A stretch of 64,000 nucleotides of DNA from Buttiauxella brennerae ATCC 51605 (GCF_001654925.1 NZ_LXER01000011.1:248001-312000), one strand, 5' to 3'; counted from the first letter of the stretch, positions 9,850 to 21,618 are shown. Program-made: numbers and translations. The notes: a model not told the origin generated them from the sequence alone.

Positions 9850-10404
9850 ATGGATAATAAGCTGGTTCAACAACAGGTAGCGTTAGTGCAAGCCATTGCT
9901 GATGGTGACAGACGCGCATTTGAACAACTGTATCGGCAGACTTCCCCGGCACTTTTTCCCGTCGCGCTGCGCATGTTGCGCCGTTCGGCATGGGCTGAAG
10001 AAGTCCTTCACGACAGCTTCCTTGCGGTCTGGAATCGTGCCGCAACATATGACCCCGCATTCAGCTCCCCCATGACCTGGCTTACGCATATTGTGCGTAA
10101 TCGTTGTATCGACTGGTTAAGAAGCGGCACAACGCGCAGCAGTGAGCTGGAAGAGGAACTGACCGAATATACGCCCGTCACGAGTTATCAAAATGATGAA
10201 AACCAGCATGATGATAAGCAAGTCGACAAACTGACACAGTGCCTGGCGCACCTGCCGCCGGAACAACGGCAAAGTGTGGTGCTGGCTTATTATCAGGGGA
10301 TGTCGCACAGCGAAATTGCCACCTGGTTACATCAGCCGCTCGGCACAGTGAAAAGCTGGGTTCGTCGGGCACTGGACCACCTTAAGGACTGCGTAGGATT
10401 ATGA
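9850..10404 (+). CDS. ECF RNA polymerase sigma factor, SigK-like
   Basis: A 184-residue ECF-type sigma factor. Region 2 spans about residues 20-90 (FEQLYRQTSPALFPVALRML ... SPMTWLTHIVRNRCIDWLR). Region 4 spans about residues 120-178 (LPPEQRQSVVLAYYQGMSHSEIAT ... LGTVKSWVRRALDHL). The next gene, overlapping by 4 bases (ATGA), encodes an RskA-like anti-sigma factor, which supports a SigK-type pair. The target genes are unknown, but the adjacent fasciclin gene is the obvious candidate. The gene is not part of the E. coli K-12 pqqU-ansP region, so it is accessory here. Confidence 0.9.
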   Translation: MDNKLVQQQVALVQAIADGDRRAFEQLYRQTSPALFPVALRMLRRSAWAEEVLHDSFLAVWNRAATYDPAFSSPMTWLTHIVRNRCIDWLRSGTTRSSELEEELTEYTPVTSYQNDENQHDDKQVDKLTQCLAHLPPEQRQSVVLAYYQGMSHSEIATWLHQPLGTVKSWVRRALDHLKDCVGL

Positions 10405-11054
10405 AAAGCAGACAAGATATCGACAGCGCATTGAGCGCACAGTATGCCCTGGGCACGCTGCGCGGGAATGCGCGTCTGCATTTCGAAAAACGCCTTGCGC
10501 AGGAGCCAGAACTGGCGCAGCAACTTGGGCGCTGGCAAACGCTGCTGGCACCGTTTGAAAACACCACACAGCAACAGATTCCGCCAGAACGGGTATGGAA
10601 GAAAATTCAGCTCAGTTTGCCACCGCAAAAAACCGCTCCATTGTGGTACTGGAATTATCTCGGCTGGGCGTTAGCCGCCGGGCTTGCGGCTATTATTCTG
10701 GTGCCGTATTTCACCAGTCGTTCGCCAGAACTTGCACCGCTGGTGGTATTAAACAGCAGTGACGCGGCGAAAGAGCAATGGGTTGTTAATGCGGATCGTG
10801 AGCGTAAAACATTGCAGTTGGTTCCGGTTCAACCGCGAGAAATTGCCGCCAGCAACAGCTTAGAACTGTGGGCGATCCCCTCAGGTGCAAAACCGATTTC
10901 GCTGGGTTTAGTTAACGCCCATGAAGCCACGGAACTCACCGCTGCCAATGTGGCATTGTCCCCAGGCACAACGATTGCCATCAGTCTTGAGCCGCAGGGT
11001 GGCTCACCAACCGGACAACCAACAGGTCCGGTGATATTCAGCGGCACGCTGTAA
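10401..11054 (+). CDS. RskA-like membrane anti-sigma factor
   Basis: A 217-residue protein. The N-terminal cytoplasmic anti-sigma domain (YALGTLRGNARLHFEKRL ... ERVWKKIQ, residues about 12-70) is followed by one membrane helix at about residues 78-98 (LGWALAAGLAAIILVPYF). The periplasmic C-terminal RskA domain (NSLELWAIPSGAKPISLGLV ... GPVIFSGTL) completes it. It should hold the upstream sigma factor inactive until released by a periplasmic signal, by analogy with RskA. No zinc-binding HxxxCxxC motif is seen. The start overlaps the sigma stop codon, so the two are translationally coupled. A strong terminator follows. Confidence 0.88.
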   Translation: MKSRQDIDSALSAQYALGTLRGNARLHFEKRLAQEPELAQQLGRWQTLLAPFENTTQQQIPPERVWKKIQLSLPPQKTAPLWYWNYLGWALAAGLAAIILVPYFTSRSPELAPLVVLNSSDAAKEQWVVNADRERKTLQLVPVQPREIAASNSLELWAIPSGAKPISLGLVNAHEATELTAANVALSPGTTIAISLEPQGGSPTGQPTGPVIFSGTL

Positions 11055-11072
11055 CACCCGCGCGGGAAAGCA

Positions 11073-11104
11073 AAAAGGCAGAAGATAATCTTCTGCCTTT
11101 TTCT
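11073..11104. terminator. bidirectional terminator between the anti-sigma gene and ansP
   Basis: AAAAAGGCAGAAGAT and its inverted copy ending in CTTCTGCCTTTTTC form an extended stem with A-run and T-run on the two sides. It serves the convergent genes at 10401-11054 and 11124-12599. Confidence 0.88.
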
Positions 11105-11123
11105 TTAACACCTCACCACGTCA

Positions 11124-12599
11124 TCACTCAACTTTCTGCGGCATATCATCGGGATGTGCATCAGGGTTATGAGCCAACTCATGCACCCGCTTACGCGCGC
11201 CAAACCAGCCAATGACCAGCAGCACAGCAATCAGTGGAATAGAGGCGATGGTGTAAGTGCCATTCGGGTAATCGAAGCCCATCAACACCAGCACGCTAAA
11301 CAGGAACAACAGCGTCAGCCATGAGGTAAACGGCGCGCCAGGTAATTTAAAGCCCACATCAGGCGTTTTGCCTTGCTTGATTGCCTGACGCAGTTTCATC
11401 TGGCAAACCACGATAAACGCCCAGGAAGTGATAATACCGAGCGAAGCGACGTTAAGCACGATTTCAAACACTTGTGATGGGACGAGATAATTCAGCAGCA
11501 CGCCAATCACATACACGCCAAGCGTCACCAGAATCCCTGCATACGGAACCTGTTGTTTGCTCATTTTCGACATGAACTTAGGTGCTGAACCACCCATCGA
11601 CATCGAACGCAGAATACGCCCGGTGGAATAGAGGCCGGAGTTCAGGCTCGAGAGCGCGGCACTCAGTACCACCATATTCATAATATCGCCGATATAAGGC
11701 ACGCCGAGCTTTGAGAAAAACGTCACAAACGGGCTTTGCCCTGCCTGATAAGCATTCCACGGCAGTAACAACACCAGCAACACAACGGAACCCACGTAGA
11801 ACAGGCCGATACGCCAGATAACGCTGTTAATCGCCTTTGGTACCATGGTTTGCGGGTCTTTGCACTCGCCTGCGGCAGTCCCCACCAGTTCAATGGATGC
11901 AAACGCAAACACCACGCCCTGAACCAGCACCAGCGCGGGTAATAAGCCATGCGGGAATAAACCACCGTTATCAGTGATTAAATGGAAGCCTGTCGCATTG
12001 CCGTCCAGCATTTTACCGCTGCCGAGAAATATCGTCCCGACCACCAGGAAAGCGACAATGGCGAGGACTTTAATCAGCGCAAACCAAAACTCCATCTCCG
12101 CAAACCATTTCACGCCGATCATGTTCATGGTGCCGACAATCCCGAGCGCACACAGGGCAAATACCCATTGCGGTACATCACCGAAAGCACCCCAGTAATG
12201 CATATAAAGTGCCACCGCGGTGATGTCGACAATGCCGGTCATTGCCCAGTTAACGAAGTACATCCAGCCTGCAACGTATGAGGCTTTTTCCCCGAGGAAC
12301 TCACGGGCATATGAAACGAAGCTGCCGCTCGACGGGCGATGAAGTACTAACTCACCCAACGCGCGTAGAATAAAGAAGGAAAAGATCCCGCAGACCAGGT
12401 ACACCAGCGCTAAAGCTGGGCCAGCCATTTGCAGACGCGCACCTGCGCCAAGGAACAGGCCGGTACCAATCGCGCCGCCAATGGCGATCATCTGCACCTG
12501 GCGGTTGCCCATCGCTTTGTGGTAACCGTCATCATGTGAGTTAAGCCAGCGCCGTCTGGCCGCGTGTTTTTCCGCTTCTGTTTTTTGTGTTGCTTTCAT
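11124..12599 (-). CDS. ansP: L-asparagine permease AnsP
   Basis: An APC-family amino-acid transporter, 491 residues with about 12 membrane helices. The first helix carries the family motif MIAIGGAIGTGLFLGAG. From memory it is collinear with E. coli AnsP almost throughout (GYHKAMGNRQVQMIAIGG ... SSGSFVSYAREFLGEKASYVAGWMYF). The start at 12599 (MKATQKTEAEKHAARRR) matches the E. coli N-terminus; an upstream in-frame start at 12674 would add 25 unlike residues. It lies near pqqU as in E. coli. Confidence 0.94.
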   Translation of the reverse strand: MKATQKTEAEKHAARRRWLNSHDDGYHKAMGNRQVQMIAIGGAIGTGLFLGAGARLQMAGPALALVYLVCGIFSFFILRALGELVLHRPSSGSFVSYAREFLGEKASYVAGWMYFVNWAMTGIVDITAVALYMHYWGAFGDVPQWVFALCALGIVGTMNMIGVKWFAEMEFWFALIKVLAIVAFLVVGTIFLGSGKMLDGNATGFHLITDNGGLFPHGLLPALVLVQGVVFAFASIELVGTAAGECKDPQTMVPKAINSVIWRIGLFYVGSVVLLVLLLPWNAYQAGQSPFVTFFSKLGVPYIGDIMNMVVLSAALSSLNSGLYSTGRILRSMSMGGSAPKFMSKMSKQQVPYAGILVTLGVYVIGVLLNYLVPSQVFEIVLNVASLGIITSWAFIVVCQMKLRQAIKQGKTPDVGFKLPGAPFTSWLTLLFLFSVLVLMGFDYPNGTYTIASIPLIAVLLVIGWFGARKRVHELAHNPDAHPDDMPQKVE

Positions 12600-12750
12600 G
12601 TGGACCCCTGTCTCCGTATTAAAAAGATCTCCGTTTTGGTGCCTGGCTTTTTTATAACTTCTGGGCCATGTCAAAACGGGCGCTAAATCCTATCCATAAA
12701 TGGTTATGGACGCTAATGTCTTTTTAAATAAATGGAGCAGGGGCTCACTG

Positions 12751-15924
<3,174 letters not shown>

Positions 15925-15938
15925 TCAAAACAGGTTCA

Positions 15939-15954
15939 GGTGAGGGGATTCACA
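15939..15954 (-). promoter_or_regulatory. CRP-cAMP binding site of the lac promoter
   Basis: On the minus strand TGTGAATCCCCTCACC matches TGTGA-N6-TCACA at nine of ten conserved positions. Its centre lies about 62 bases upstream of the predicted transcription start, the class I position used in the E. coli lac promoter. Confidence 0.65.
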
Positions 15955-15958
15955 GAAA

Positions 15959-17041
15959 TTATTTCAGGCGCGCAACCTGGCGGGCGAGAACAGCCAGTGC
16001 ATCCGCCAGTGCCTGTGGCGACGCGGTATAAAAACCGGGTGCCGCCGTCGTTTTACGCTCCACCAGTGTCACCGGTAAAACGCGTGCATTGACGGGCCGA
16101 ATAGCGGTATGAATCAGGGCTGTCAGGGTGTCGACGCTGATTTCACCCAGCGCTTTAAAATCCTGCTTGATGGTGGTGAGCGGCGGGATAAAACAGGCGC
16201 TGTCTTCGGTGTCGTCATAACCAATCACTGAAACTTGCCCCGGCACAGCCAGGCCCGATTCATTGAGTGCGCGCAGTGCGCCTAACGCCATCTGATCGTT
16301 GGCGACCAGCAGGGCGGTGAACGTCACGCCGGAACTCACAAGGGAGAGTGTCTGGAGATAACCTGATAGTGAACTCCAGTCGCCTTGCAACTGCGCAATG
16401 GCCGTCAGCTGATGCTGCACCAGTGCTTGTTGCCAGCCCTCAAGGCGCAAACGCGCTGAAACGGAATTGAGCGGCCCACTGAGTAACGCGATGTGCTGGT
16501 GGCCTTGCATAACGAGATGATCCACCGCCAAATGCGTGCCTGTTGTGGCATCGAAGGTGATGCTGTGGGTATCAAGTTGCGGTGAGACATCAAGAAACAA
16601 CGCAGGCACATTGCCACACATCTCAGTGATCGCGGCGGCCTGCTCATCTTCGAGTGGAATATTCACAATCAACCCGTCGACCCGCTGCGAGAGCAGGCTG
16701 TTGACCGCATTTTTACAGGCGTTCATGTCGGGCTGCTCAATCATTGATATCACCACGTTGAAGTGGAGCTTGCTGGCCTGAATTTTAATGGCTGCGGCGA
16801 TTTGTGACGGCGCATGAAGCGACAGATTACTGGTCACCAGCCCAATGGTGTGGCTAAGTTTCCCGGCCAGCTGTTGGGCGACACGGTTAGGAACATAATT
16901 AAGCGCCAACATTGCCGCTTCCACTTTACGGCGTGTTTTATCAGAAACATGCTCCGCCTGATTGATGACCCGCGAAACGGTCTGATAAGAGACATTGGCG
17001 TGTTTTGCCACGTCATAGAGTGTCATCGACTTGGGTTTCAT
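15959..17041 (-). CDS. lacI: lac repressor LacI
   Basis: A 360-residue LacI/GalR-family repressor. The N-terminal helix-turn-helix (TLYDVAKHANVSYQTVSRVINQ) has the YQ..R recognition residues of E. coli LacI, followed by the hinge NRVAQQLAGK. The periplasmic-binding-like inducer domain continues with GYDDTEDSACFIPPLTTIKQDF. The C-terminus ALAVLARQVARLK corresponds to the leucine-rich tetramerisation helix. It lies directly upstream of lacZ on the same strand, with 112 bases holding promoter, operator and CRP site. Confidence 0.95.
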   Translation of the reverse strand: MKPKSMTLYDVAKHANVSYQTVSRVINQAEHVSDKTRRKVEAAMLALNYVPNRVAQQLAGKLSHTIGLVTSNLSLHAPSQIAAAIKIQASKLHFNVVISMIEQPDMNACKNAVNSLLSQRVDGLIVNIPLEDEQAAAITEMCGNVPALFLDVSPQLDTHSITFDATTGTHLAVDHLVMQGHQHIALLSGPLNSVSARLRLEGWQQALVQHQLTAIAQLQGDWSSLSGYLQTLSLVSSGVTFTALLVANDQMALGALRALNESGLAVPGQVSVIGYDDTEDSACFIPPLTTIKQDFKALGEISVDTLTALIHTAIRPVNARVLPVTLVERKTTAAPGFYTASPQALADALAVLARQVARLK

Positions 17042-17167
17042 GAACCTTCCTTCTGGCGCTTAATTTCCGGTGAATAGTCTACAGGCCCCTTCGAGCGAGA
17101 GCATTATCGATCATTTACCGTGAAAAAAACGCTTTATAGTCAATACATCTGATTTAAAGGAGTTGAG

Positions 17168-17392
17168 ATGATGACATTTGAGCGACAGGCCTATTTCGAG
17201 CGTATCGGTTTTCACGGACCCGCCTCGCCGACGCTTTCGCTCAGTAACCGCCAGTTTAACGACGGGGAGCGGCAAGACATTAACGATGAATCGGCACTGT
17301 ATCAGCTGCTGCAAGAACGGTTTGGTTTGCGTTTTGACCACCCACAATACGGTATCAGCTTTGCGGAGTTTGCCGCTATTTGCCCGAAATAA
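17168..17392 (+). pseudogene. arylamine N-acetyltransferase remnant with large in-frame internal deletion
   Basis: A 74-codon ORF. Residues 1 to about 22 (MMTFERQAYFERIGFHGPAS) look like the N-terminus of NAT enzymes. Residues about 26-74 (SNRQFNDGERQDINDES...LLQERFGLRFDHP) look like the NAT C-terminus. The roughly 200 residues between, with the catalytic Cys-His-Asp triad (RGGYCFE motif), are gone, yet the frame is kept. The upstream AAAGGAG Shine-Dalgarno sequence is intact. In E. coli nhoA lies close to pptA, which is the next gene here, so synteny supports a decayed nhoA. The product cannot be an active acetyltransferase. Confidence 0.75.
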
Positions 17393-17458
17393 TTTTCAGT
17401 TGCCAGAACCGGCTAACTTAACGTAAGAATAGAATTCGATATTCAAAGGAGATTTGTT

Positions 17459-17689
17459 GTGCCGCATATCACCGTAAAACACTTCCCGCGTGAACTGACT
17501 GACGAGCAGAAAGAGGCGCTAGCCGCCGATATCTGTGACGTACTCAAAAAGCATTTCAATTCAACGGATGAATCACTTTCCGTAGCCTTAACCCCAATCC
17601 AGAAAGATCGCTGGAAAGAGGATGTTTACGATAAAGAGATTGCCCCGGCATTAGATACGCTGGCTAAAAAACCGGGCTACACCTTGTAA
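17459..17689 (+). CDS. pptA: tautomerase PptA
   Basis: A 76-residue member of the 4-oxalocrotonate tautomerase family, with the catalytic N-terminal proline exposed after Met removal (MPHITVKHFPREL). It resembles E. coli PptA (YdcE) across its length (LTDEQKEALAADICDVL ... APALDTLAKKPGYTL). The start is GTG at 17459 behind AAGGAGA. The physiological substrate is unknown. Confidence 0.9.
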   Translation: MPHITVKHFPRELTDEQKEALAADICDVLKKHFNSTDESLSVALTPIQKDRWKEDVYDKEIAPALDTLAKKPGYTL

Positions 17690-17696
17690 TCTCACA

Positions 17697-17729
17697 CCAG
17701 AGCCGTACGCTTGCGCGCAACGGCTCTGG
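17697..17729. terminator. hairpin between convergent pptA and tqsA
   Basis: CCAGAGCCGT and ACGGCTCTGG form a perfect 10-bp stem around a 13-base loop. Only a weak T-rich stretch follows on the plus strand (TTCATTAGCTTTTTG). Confidence 0.65.
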
Positions 17730-17733
17730 TTCA

Positions 17734-18768
17734 TTAGCTTTTTGTCACGTCACTGAGCAACACGGCAATACGTTTACCGCCATCGCTTTGTTCAAGGGCT
17801 ATTTTTACCGCGATAGTCAGTGGTACCGACAGTAGCATCCCCACCGGGCCGAGTAGCCAGCCCCAGAAGATCAACGACAAAAACACCACCAGCGTCGATA
17901 ACCCCAGCCCGCGGCCCATCATGCGCGGCTCAATAATATTGCCAAACACCAGGTTTATCGCCAGATACCCCGCCACGACCAGCAATGCTTCGTACAAACC
18001 ACTGAAGACCAGCACTTGCGCGACGGGAGGAATGGCCGCCAGAACGGAACCAATGTTGGGAATGTAGTTAAGCGAGAAGGCGAGCAATGCCCAGACAAAG
18101 GCGAAACGCACGTCAAGCATCGCCAGCATTACCCAGACCACAAGGCCTGTTACCAGACTGATGGCGGTTTTCAGCACCAGATATTGGCTCACGCTATCGA
18201 GCGCACGCTGGATAGCCACCATTCCTTCCGCCGGGCGGGACAGTAACTGCTGGAGCTTTACCGGTAATTGCGGCACTTCAAGCAACATAAACACCACGGT
18301 CAGCAGCAACAAGAAGATGGATGTCATGGCGTTGGAAAGCTGGGTGATAAGACCTGTAACCAGTGCCACGGCGGAATTGGGGTCAATGTATTTCACCAGT
18401 TCATCAACCGACACCGAGATGCCGACACGTTGTAGCCAGGGTTCCAGCGTTTGCATCGGAGAAATTAAAGACGAACGGTAATGTGGCAACGTGCGCGTCA
18501 GGTCATTCATCGTGGTCCCCAGATAGGCGAGAAGCACGACCACCACGAAAATAATCACTGAAATGACCAGGGTAATCGCCAGCACCCGTGGAACGCGAAT
18601 GCCTTCAAGACGACGGATCATGGGGTTGAGGATAATGGCAATAAACAGCGCCAGAATAAATGGCACAATCATATCCGCTGCCACTTTTATACCCACCAGA
18701 ATGATGACTAACATACCCATCATAATGACTGCTTTTAACGCACTGAATGTAATAATGGGTTTTGCCAT
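17734..18768 (-). CDS. tqsA: AI-2 exporter TqsA (AI-2E family transporter)
   Basis: A 344-residue inner-membrane protein with about 7-8 helices. From memory it matches E. coli TqsA in length and sequence ([20 protein letters not shown] ... [15 protein letters not shown] ... [22 protein letters not shown]). TqsA has been linked to export of autoinducer-2. It is divergent from mdtJI as in E. coli. Confidence 0.94.
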   Translation of the reverse strand: MAKPIITFSALKAVIMMGMLVIILVGIKVAADMIVPFILALFIAIILNPMIRRLEGIRVPRVLAITLVISVIIFVVVVLLAYLGTTMNDLTRTLPHYRSSLISPMQTLEPWLQRVGISVSVDELVKYIDPNSAVALVTGLITQLSNAMTSIFLLLLTVVFMLLEVPQLPVKLQQLLSRPAEGMVAIQRALDSVSQYLVLKTAISLVTGLVVWVMLAMLDVRFAFVWALLAFSLNYIPNIGSVLAAIPPVAQVLVFSGLYEALLVVAGYLAINLVFGNIIEPRMMGRGLGLSTLVVFLSLIFWGWLLGPVGMLLSVPLTIAVKIALEQSDGGKRIAVLLSDVTKS

Positions 18769-19284
18769 TATTGATGGTCTCCGTCAGAATAATCTGTTCC
18801 TTAATGTTTATATAATACGGGTGTGAAAAGGAGGGGTATACCGTTATTTTTACGTCGCCGAGCGTAAAGAATTGAAAAGGGAAGGCGGTTAATACCTGAA
18901 ATATGGTACAAATTTAGCGTGTTTGACTACTGAGGACAATTTACTATCCGCAACTGATGAGAAGCAACACCGCGGATACGTTGTGAAAACTATGGACATT
19001 ATGCTTACGAACAAGCTGTTCAAAATGTTAGTTACCCATCAAGCTCCATCTTTCTCTTCTGCATTTTCACTTTCCGGTGAACAACACTGGCGCAACGCGC
19101 TGTAGATTCGCTCTCCTGTATTTCCCCTCATACTTCGCGCCCCAGTTGCGTGGCTACTCTCACTCGTCCCAATCGCATAGTTCACTGTGCTCAGGGGGAC
19201 TGACGAGGTTGCTGCCTTGCTGGAACTCGAATTGTTTTGGGGAAAGAAGCTTATTTTTTATTCGACTTGCGCGCTTTATTTAGC
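18769..19284. other. tqsA-mdtJ intergenic region
   Basis: A 516-base spacer between divergent tqsA and mdtJ. It is AT-rich near tqsA (18803-18990), contains a full ERIC element at 19123-19242, and then about 40 bases leading to the leader ORF. I see no convincing longer gene; short frames in the region lack Shine-Dalgarno sequences. The mdt promoter is probably upstream of or within the ERIC. Confidence 0.5.
19123..19242. repeat. ERIC element
   Basis: An approximately 120-bp copy with ERIC termini (CCTCATACTTCGCG at one side, CTCGAATTGTTTTGGGG at the other). The central palindromic part (GCATAGTTCACTGTGCTCAGGG) resembles the other copies in this window at 29015 and 52918. Confidence 0.8.
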
Positions 19285-19335
19285 ATGTCACAAGTTTTAG
19301 CACGGCTATTTTCTCTATCAGGAGAGGAATCATGA
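19285..19335 (+). CDS. putative mdtJI leader peptide (mdtU-like upstream ORF)
   Basis: A 16-codon ORF ([16 protein letters not shown]) whose TGA stop overlaps the mdtJ ATG in ATGA. In E. coli a short ORF, mdtU, in the 5' region of mdtJI is reported to mediate spermidine-responsive control, from memory. I cannot confirm sequence identity with E. coli MdtU. The ORF contains the mdtJ Shine-Dalgarno sequence (AGGAGAGG) near its end, so its translation would bear directly on mdtJ initiation. Its own Shine-Dalgarno sequence is weak. Confidence 0.5.
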   Translation: MSQVLARLFSLSGEES

Positions 19336-19706
19336 TCTATTGGATATTATTAGCACTGGCTATTATTGCAGAAATCACTGGCACATTATCCATGAAATGG
19401 TCCAGTGTTAGCGATGATAATCTCGGCTATATTTTTATGCTGCTGATGATCACCTTGTCTTATATTTTACTGTCGTTTTCGATTAAAAAAATCGCCCTTG
19501 GCGTCGCCTATGCGATGTGGGAAGGGATAGGTATTTTATTTATTACCGTATTCAGTGTCCTGCTGTTTGACGAGTCAATATCACTACTAAAAATAATTGG
19601 CTTGACCACGCTGGTGGTGGGGATCGCGTTGATTAAATCCGGTACTGCTACCCGTAAACCACGAACGGATAAACCCGCCAGGGAGGGCGAACATGCTGTC
19701 ATTTGA
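19332..19706 (+). CDS. mdtJ: spermidine export SMR subunit MdtJ
   Basis: A 124-residue small multidrug resistance protein with four membrane helices ([23 protein letters not shown] and the AYAMWEGIG motif). It forms a heteromer with MdtI that exports spermidine in E. coli. The Shine-Dalgarno sequence AGGAGAGG precedes the ATG. It overlaps mdtI by 14-15 bases. Confidence 0.95.
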   Translation: MIYWILLALAIIAEITGTLSMKWSSVSDDNLGYIFMLLMITLSYILLSFSIKKIALGVAYAMWEGIGILFITVFSVLLFDESISLLKIIGLTTLVVGIALIKSGTATRKPRTDKPAREGEHAVI

Positions 19707-20022
19707 ATGGGTTCACGCTCTGTGGTTGCTGGTGGCGATTGTGCTGGAAATTGTGGCCAATATTTTCCTGAAACACTCCGACGGGTTCCGGCGCTTTGGC
19801 TATGGCGTGTTGTCGCTGTGTGCAGTGCTTGCCGCCTTTAGCGCACTGGCGCAGGCGGTAAAAGGGATTGAGCTTTCCGTTGCCTATGCTTTGTGGGGTG
19901 GGTTTGGGATTATCGCTACCGTGGCGGCAGGCTGGATATTGTTCGGCCAACGGCTTAACCGCAAAGGCTGGGTAGGGTTGGTTTTATTGTTGATCGGTAT
20001 GGTGATAATCAAACTGGCATAA
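19693..20022 (+). CDS. mdtI: spermidine export SMR subunit MdtI
   Basis: A 109-residue SMR-family partner of MdtJ with four helices. The conserved membrane Glu is in [15 protein letters not shown] and the family motif is AYALWGGFG. Its start lies inside the end of mdtJ, a typical paired-SMR arrangement indicating coupled translation. Confidence 0.95.
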   Translation: MLSFEWVHALWLLVAIVLEIVANIFLKHSDGFRRFGYGVLSLCAVLAAFSALAQAVKGIELSVAYALWGGFGIIATVAAGWILFGQRLNRKGWVGLVLLLIGMVIIKLA

Positions 20023-20023
20023 A

Positions 20024-20053
20024 AGAAAACCGCCTGGTGCAAGCCCAGGCGGT
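20024..20053 (-). terminator. terminator between mdtI and ydgD
   Basis: CCGCCTGG and CCAGGCGG pair around a 7-base loop. On the minus strand it is followed by TTTTCTTTT, which fits termination of ydgD. It also lies just after the mdtI stop. Confidence 0.8.
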
Positions 20054-20057
20054 GGAA

Positions 20058-20861
20058 TTACTGGTTAGCTAAAGTTTGTAGCTGGTCACGAAAACCGGTA
20101 ACGGAAATCGCGCGGTTATCGGCCCGGTAGCGGTCTTTGGCTGCGGGAGCCGAACTCTGAACACCAATCAACTGCCAGGCATTATCAACCTTCAGCATTA
20201 ACGGCGAACCGCTGTCGCCAGGCAGCGTATCGCACTGGTGCGACAATACCGTTTTCTGTGCCCAGCCAGTAATCAGGCAATCGTTATGGGTGTAGAGATC
20301 ATCCAGATGATCTTCCGGATAACCCGACTGCGTGACTTTACGATTCTGATTTTTGAGCGCTTCGGTGAGCGCATCGCGGTCGCCTTCAAACAACGGCAAT
20401 GGCGTAATACCCGACGGCGGGTTGTGTAACACAATCAGGCCAAAATCATGCGGTGCGGCATTTGCCGGCACAATCCAACCATCGCCATCAGGCTTTAACC
20501 GACGACCAAGCGATGATTCAACCCGGCCTTCGATGTCATGAATTTCGTAGCGCCACTTGCCTTTGTTCGACACAAAACGTAATGCGATAGCTTTATCAGG
20601 TGTGCCGCGTGGCGGTTGCAGTAAACAGTGCCCGGCGGTCAACGCCAGATGCGGGGAGATTAAAGTCGCGGTGCATAAATTGCCACTGGCTGTTTCGAGC
20701 TGGCCGATAGCATCCCACGGTGGGCTTGATGGGTCGGTGACACGCATGCGGTCATCCTTGCCAAAGAACAGTGTTTTGACATTCGCAGCGCTTTCATCAG
20801 CGTGAGAAAGGGCAGGTAACAAACAAAGTACACCTAACAGCAATACAACTTTTTTGCGCAT
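20058..20861 (-). CDS. ydgD: putative secreted trypsin-like serine protease YdgD
   Basis: A 267-residue protein with a signal peptide (residues 1-21, ending ALSHA) and a trypsin/V8-like protease domain. The catalytic triad can be read as His in LTAGHCLL, Asp in HDFGLIVL and Ser in GDSGSPL. From memory it matches E. coli YdgD. The substrate is unknown. Upstream on the same strand is the tiny ydgU gene. Confidence 0.92.
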   Translation of the reverse strand: MRKKVVLLLGVLCLLPALSHADESAANVKTLFFGKDDRMRVTDPSSPPWDAIGQLETASGNLCTATLISPHLALTAGHCLLQPPRGTPDKAIALRFVSNKGKWRYEIHDIEGRVESSLGRRLKPDGDGWIVPANAAPHDFGLIVLHNPPSGITPLPLFEGDRDALTEALKNQNRKVTQSGYPEDHLDDLYTHNDCLITGWAQKTVLSHQCDTLPGDSGSPLMLKVDNAWQLIGVQSSAPAAKDRYRADNRAISVTGFRDQLQTLANQ

Positions 20862-20958
20862 ATCACTCTCTATGGGGCGATTAATTATGATTGTTAAATA
20901 AACCCAATGAATGGTCTAACTATAGACGGGTCGCACAAAAAGTGGGAGTGAAAAGTCA

Positions 20959-21042
20959 TTAAAGCCAGAAGCTTAGCGTAACAATGCCGCAAAGAATAAG
21001 CAGCGTGAGGATGATTTCAAAACTATAGCGTCGCAACATCAT
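20959..21042 (-). CDS. ydgU: YdgU-like small membrane protein
   Basis: A 27-codon ORF (starts MMLRRYSFEIILTLLIL) with GGAG 5 bases upstream. It forms one hydrophobic helix after a short basic N-terminus (RRYSFE), the same pattern as the tiny E. coli YdgU located between asr and ydgD. The second ATG (21039) could be the true start. Assignment rests on position, size and pattern. Confidence 0.65.
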   Translation of the reverse strand: MMLRRYSFEIILTLLILCGIVTLSFWL

Positions 21043-21059
21043 CCAGACTCCGGAAGTAA

Positions 21060-21085
21060 ACACCCGGCGAACCGGGTGTTTTTTA
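21060..21085. terminator. hairpin between asr and ydgU
   Basis: ACACCCGG and CCGGGTGT form a stem with a CGAA tetraloop, followed by TTTTTT on the plus strand. Both neighbours are on the minus strand, where only a short T stretch follows, so it probably marks the asr 3' end weakly. Confidence 0.55.
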
Positions 21086-21148
21086 ACCGACAACGTGAAG
21101 TATGCAGGTTAATAGTGTGGCTATGCTTTCGGGGTTGCCCCGATAAAC

Positions 21149-21469
21149 TTACGCAGCTGGCTGAGTTGCAGGTTTTGCTGCTTCAGTTTTAGCGGTAGGT
21201 TTTTTGTGATGTTTTTTAGCAGCCTGGGCTTTCTGTGCAGCTGGTTTTGCAGCTTCAGTTTTCTTCACTTCTTTTTTGTGTTTTTTAGCTGCTTGAGCTT
21301 TCTGCTCGGTGGCTGCTTTTTTGTGTTTCTTGTGATGAGTGGTTTTTGCAGCTGGTGCGTGAGCAGTTGCTGTTGCAGCAGGAGCTGGAGTCGCAGTAGT
21401 TTCAGCAGCGAAAGCAGCAGAAGACAGACCCATTGCAGCGGCAACAACCAGAGCTAATACTTTATTCAT
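21149..21469 (-). CDS. asr: acid shock protein Asr
   Basis: A 106-residue periplasmic acid-shock protein. The signal peptide is at residues 1-21 (ending AAFA). The mature part is low-complexity, rich in Ala, Lys, His, Thr and Pro, with repeated AAKKHHKK / TEAAKPA units. It is induced by low pH in E. coli through RstA and PhoB. A near-consensus RstA box lies about 105 bases upstream of the start. Confidence 0.95.
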   Translation of the reverse strand: MNKVLALVVAAAMGLSSAAFAAETTATPAPAATATAHAPAAKTTHHKKHKKAATEQKAQAAKKHKKEVKKTEAAKPAAQKAQAAKKHHKKPTAKTEAAKPATQPAA

Positions 21470-21573
21470 CTCGACATCCTCGAATTTGCTTATATTTGAA
21501 CCCCACTGCGGGGCCGTTGAGATGAACTATAAACTTGTGGATCAATGCGTTCAGTGAGTGATTGGTTTCGGCG

Positions 21574-21587
21574 TGTAACGGTTTGTA
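21574..21587 (-). promoter_or_regulatory. RstA box upstream of asr
   Basis: On the minus strand TACAAACCGTTACA matches the RstA consensus TACATNTNGTTACA except at two positions. It lies upstream of asr, a known RstA target in E. coli. RstA is encoded at 59553-60281 in this window. Confidence 0.65.
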
Positions 21588-21618
21588 CACGCCGGGGAAT
21601 TTCTGACGAAATGCCTTC

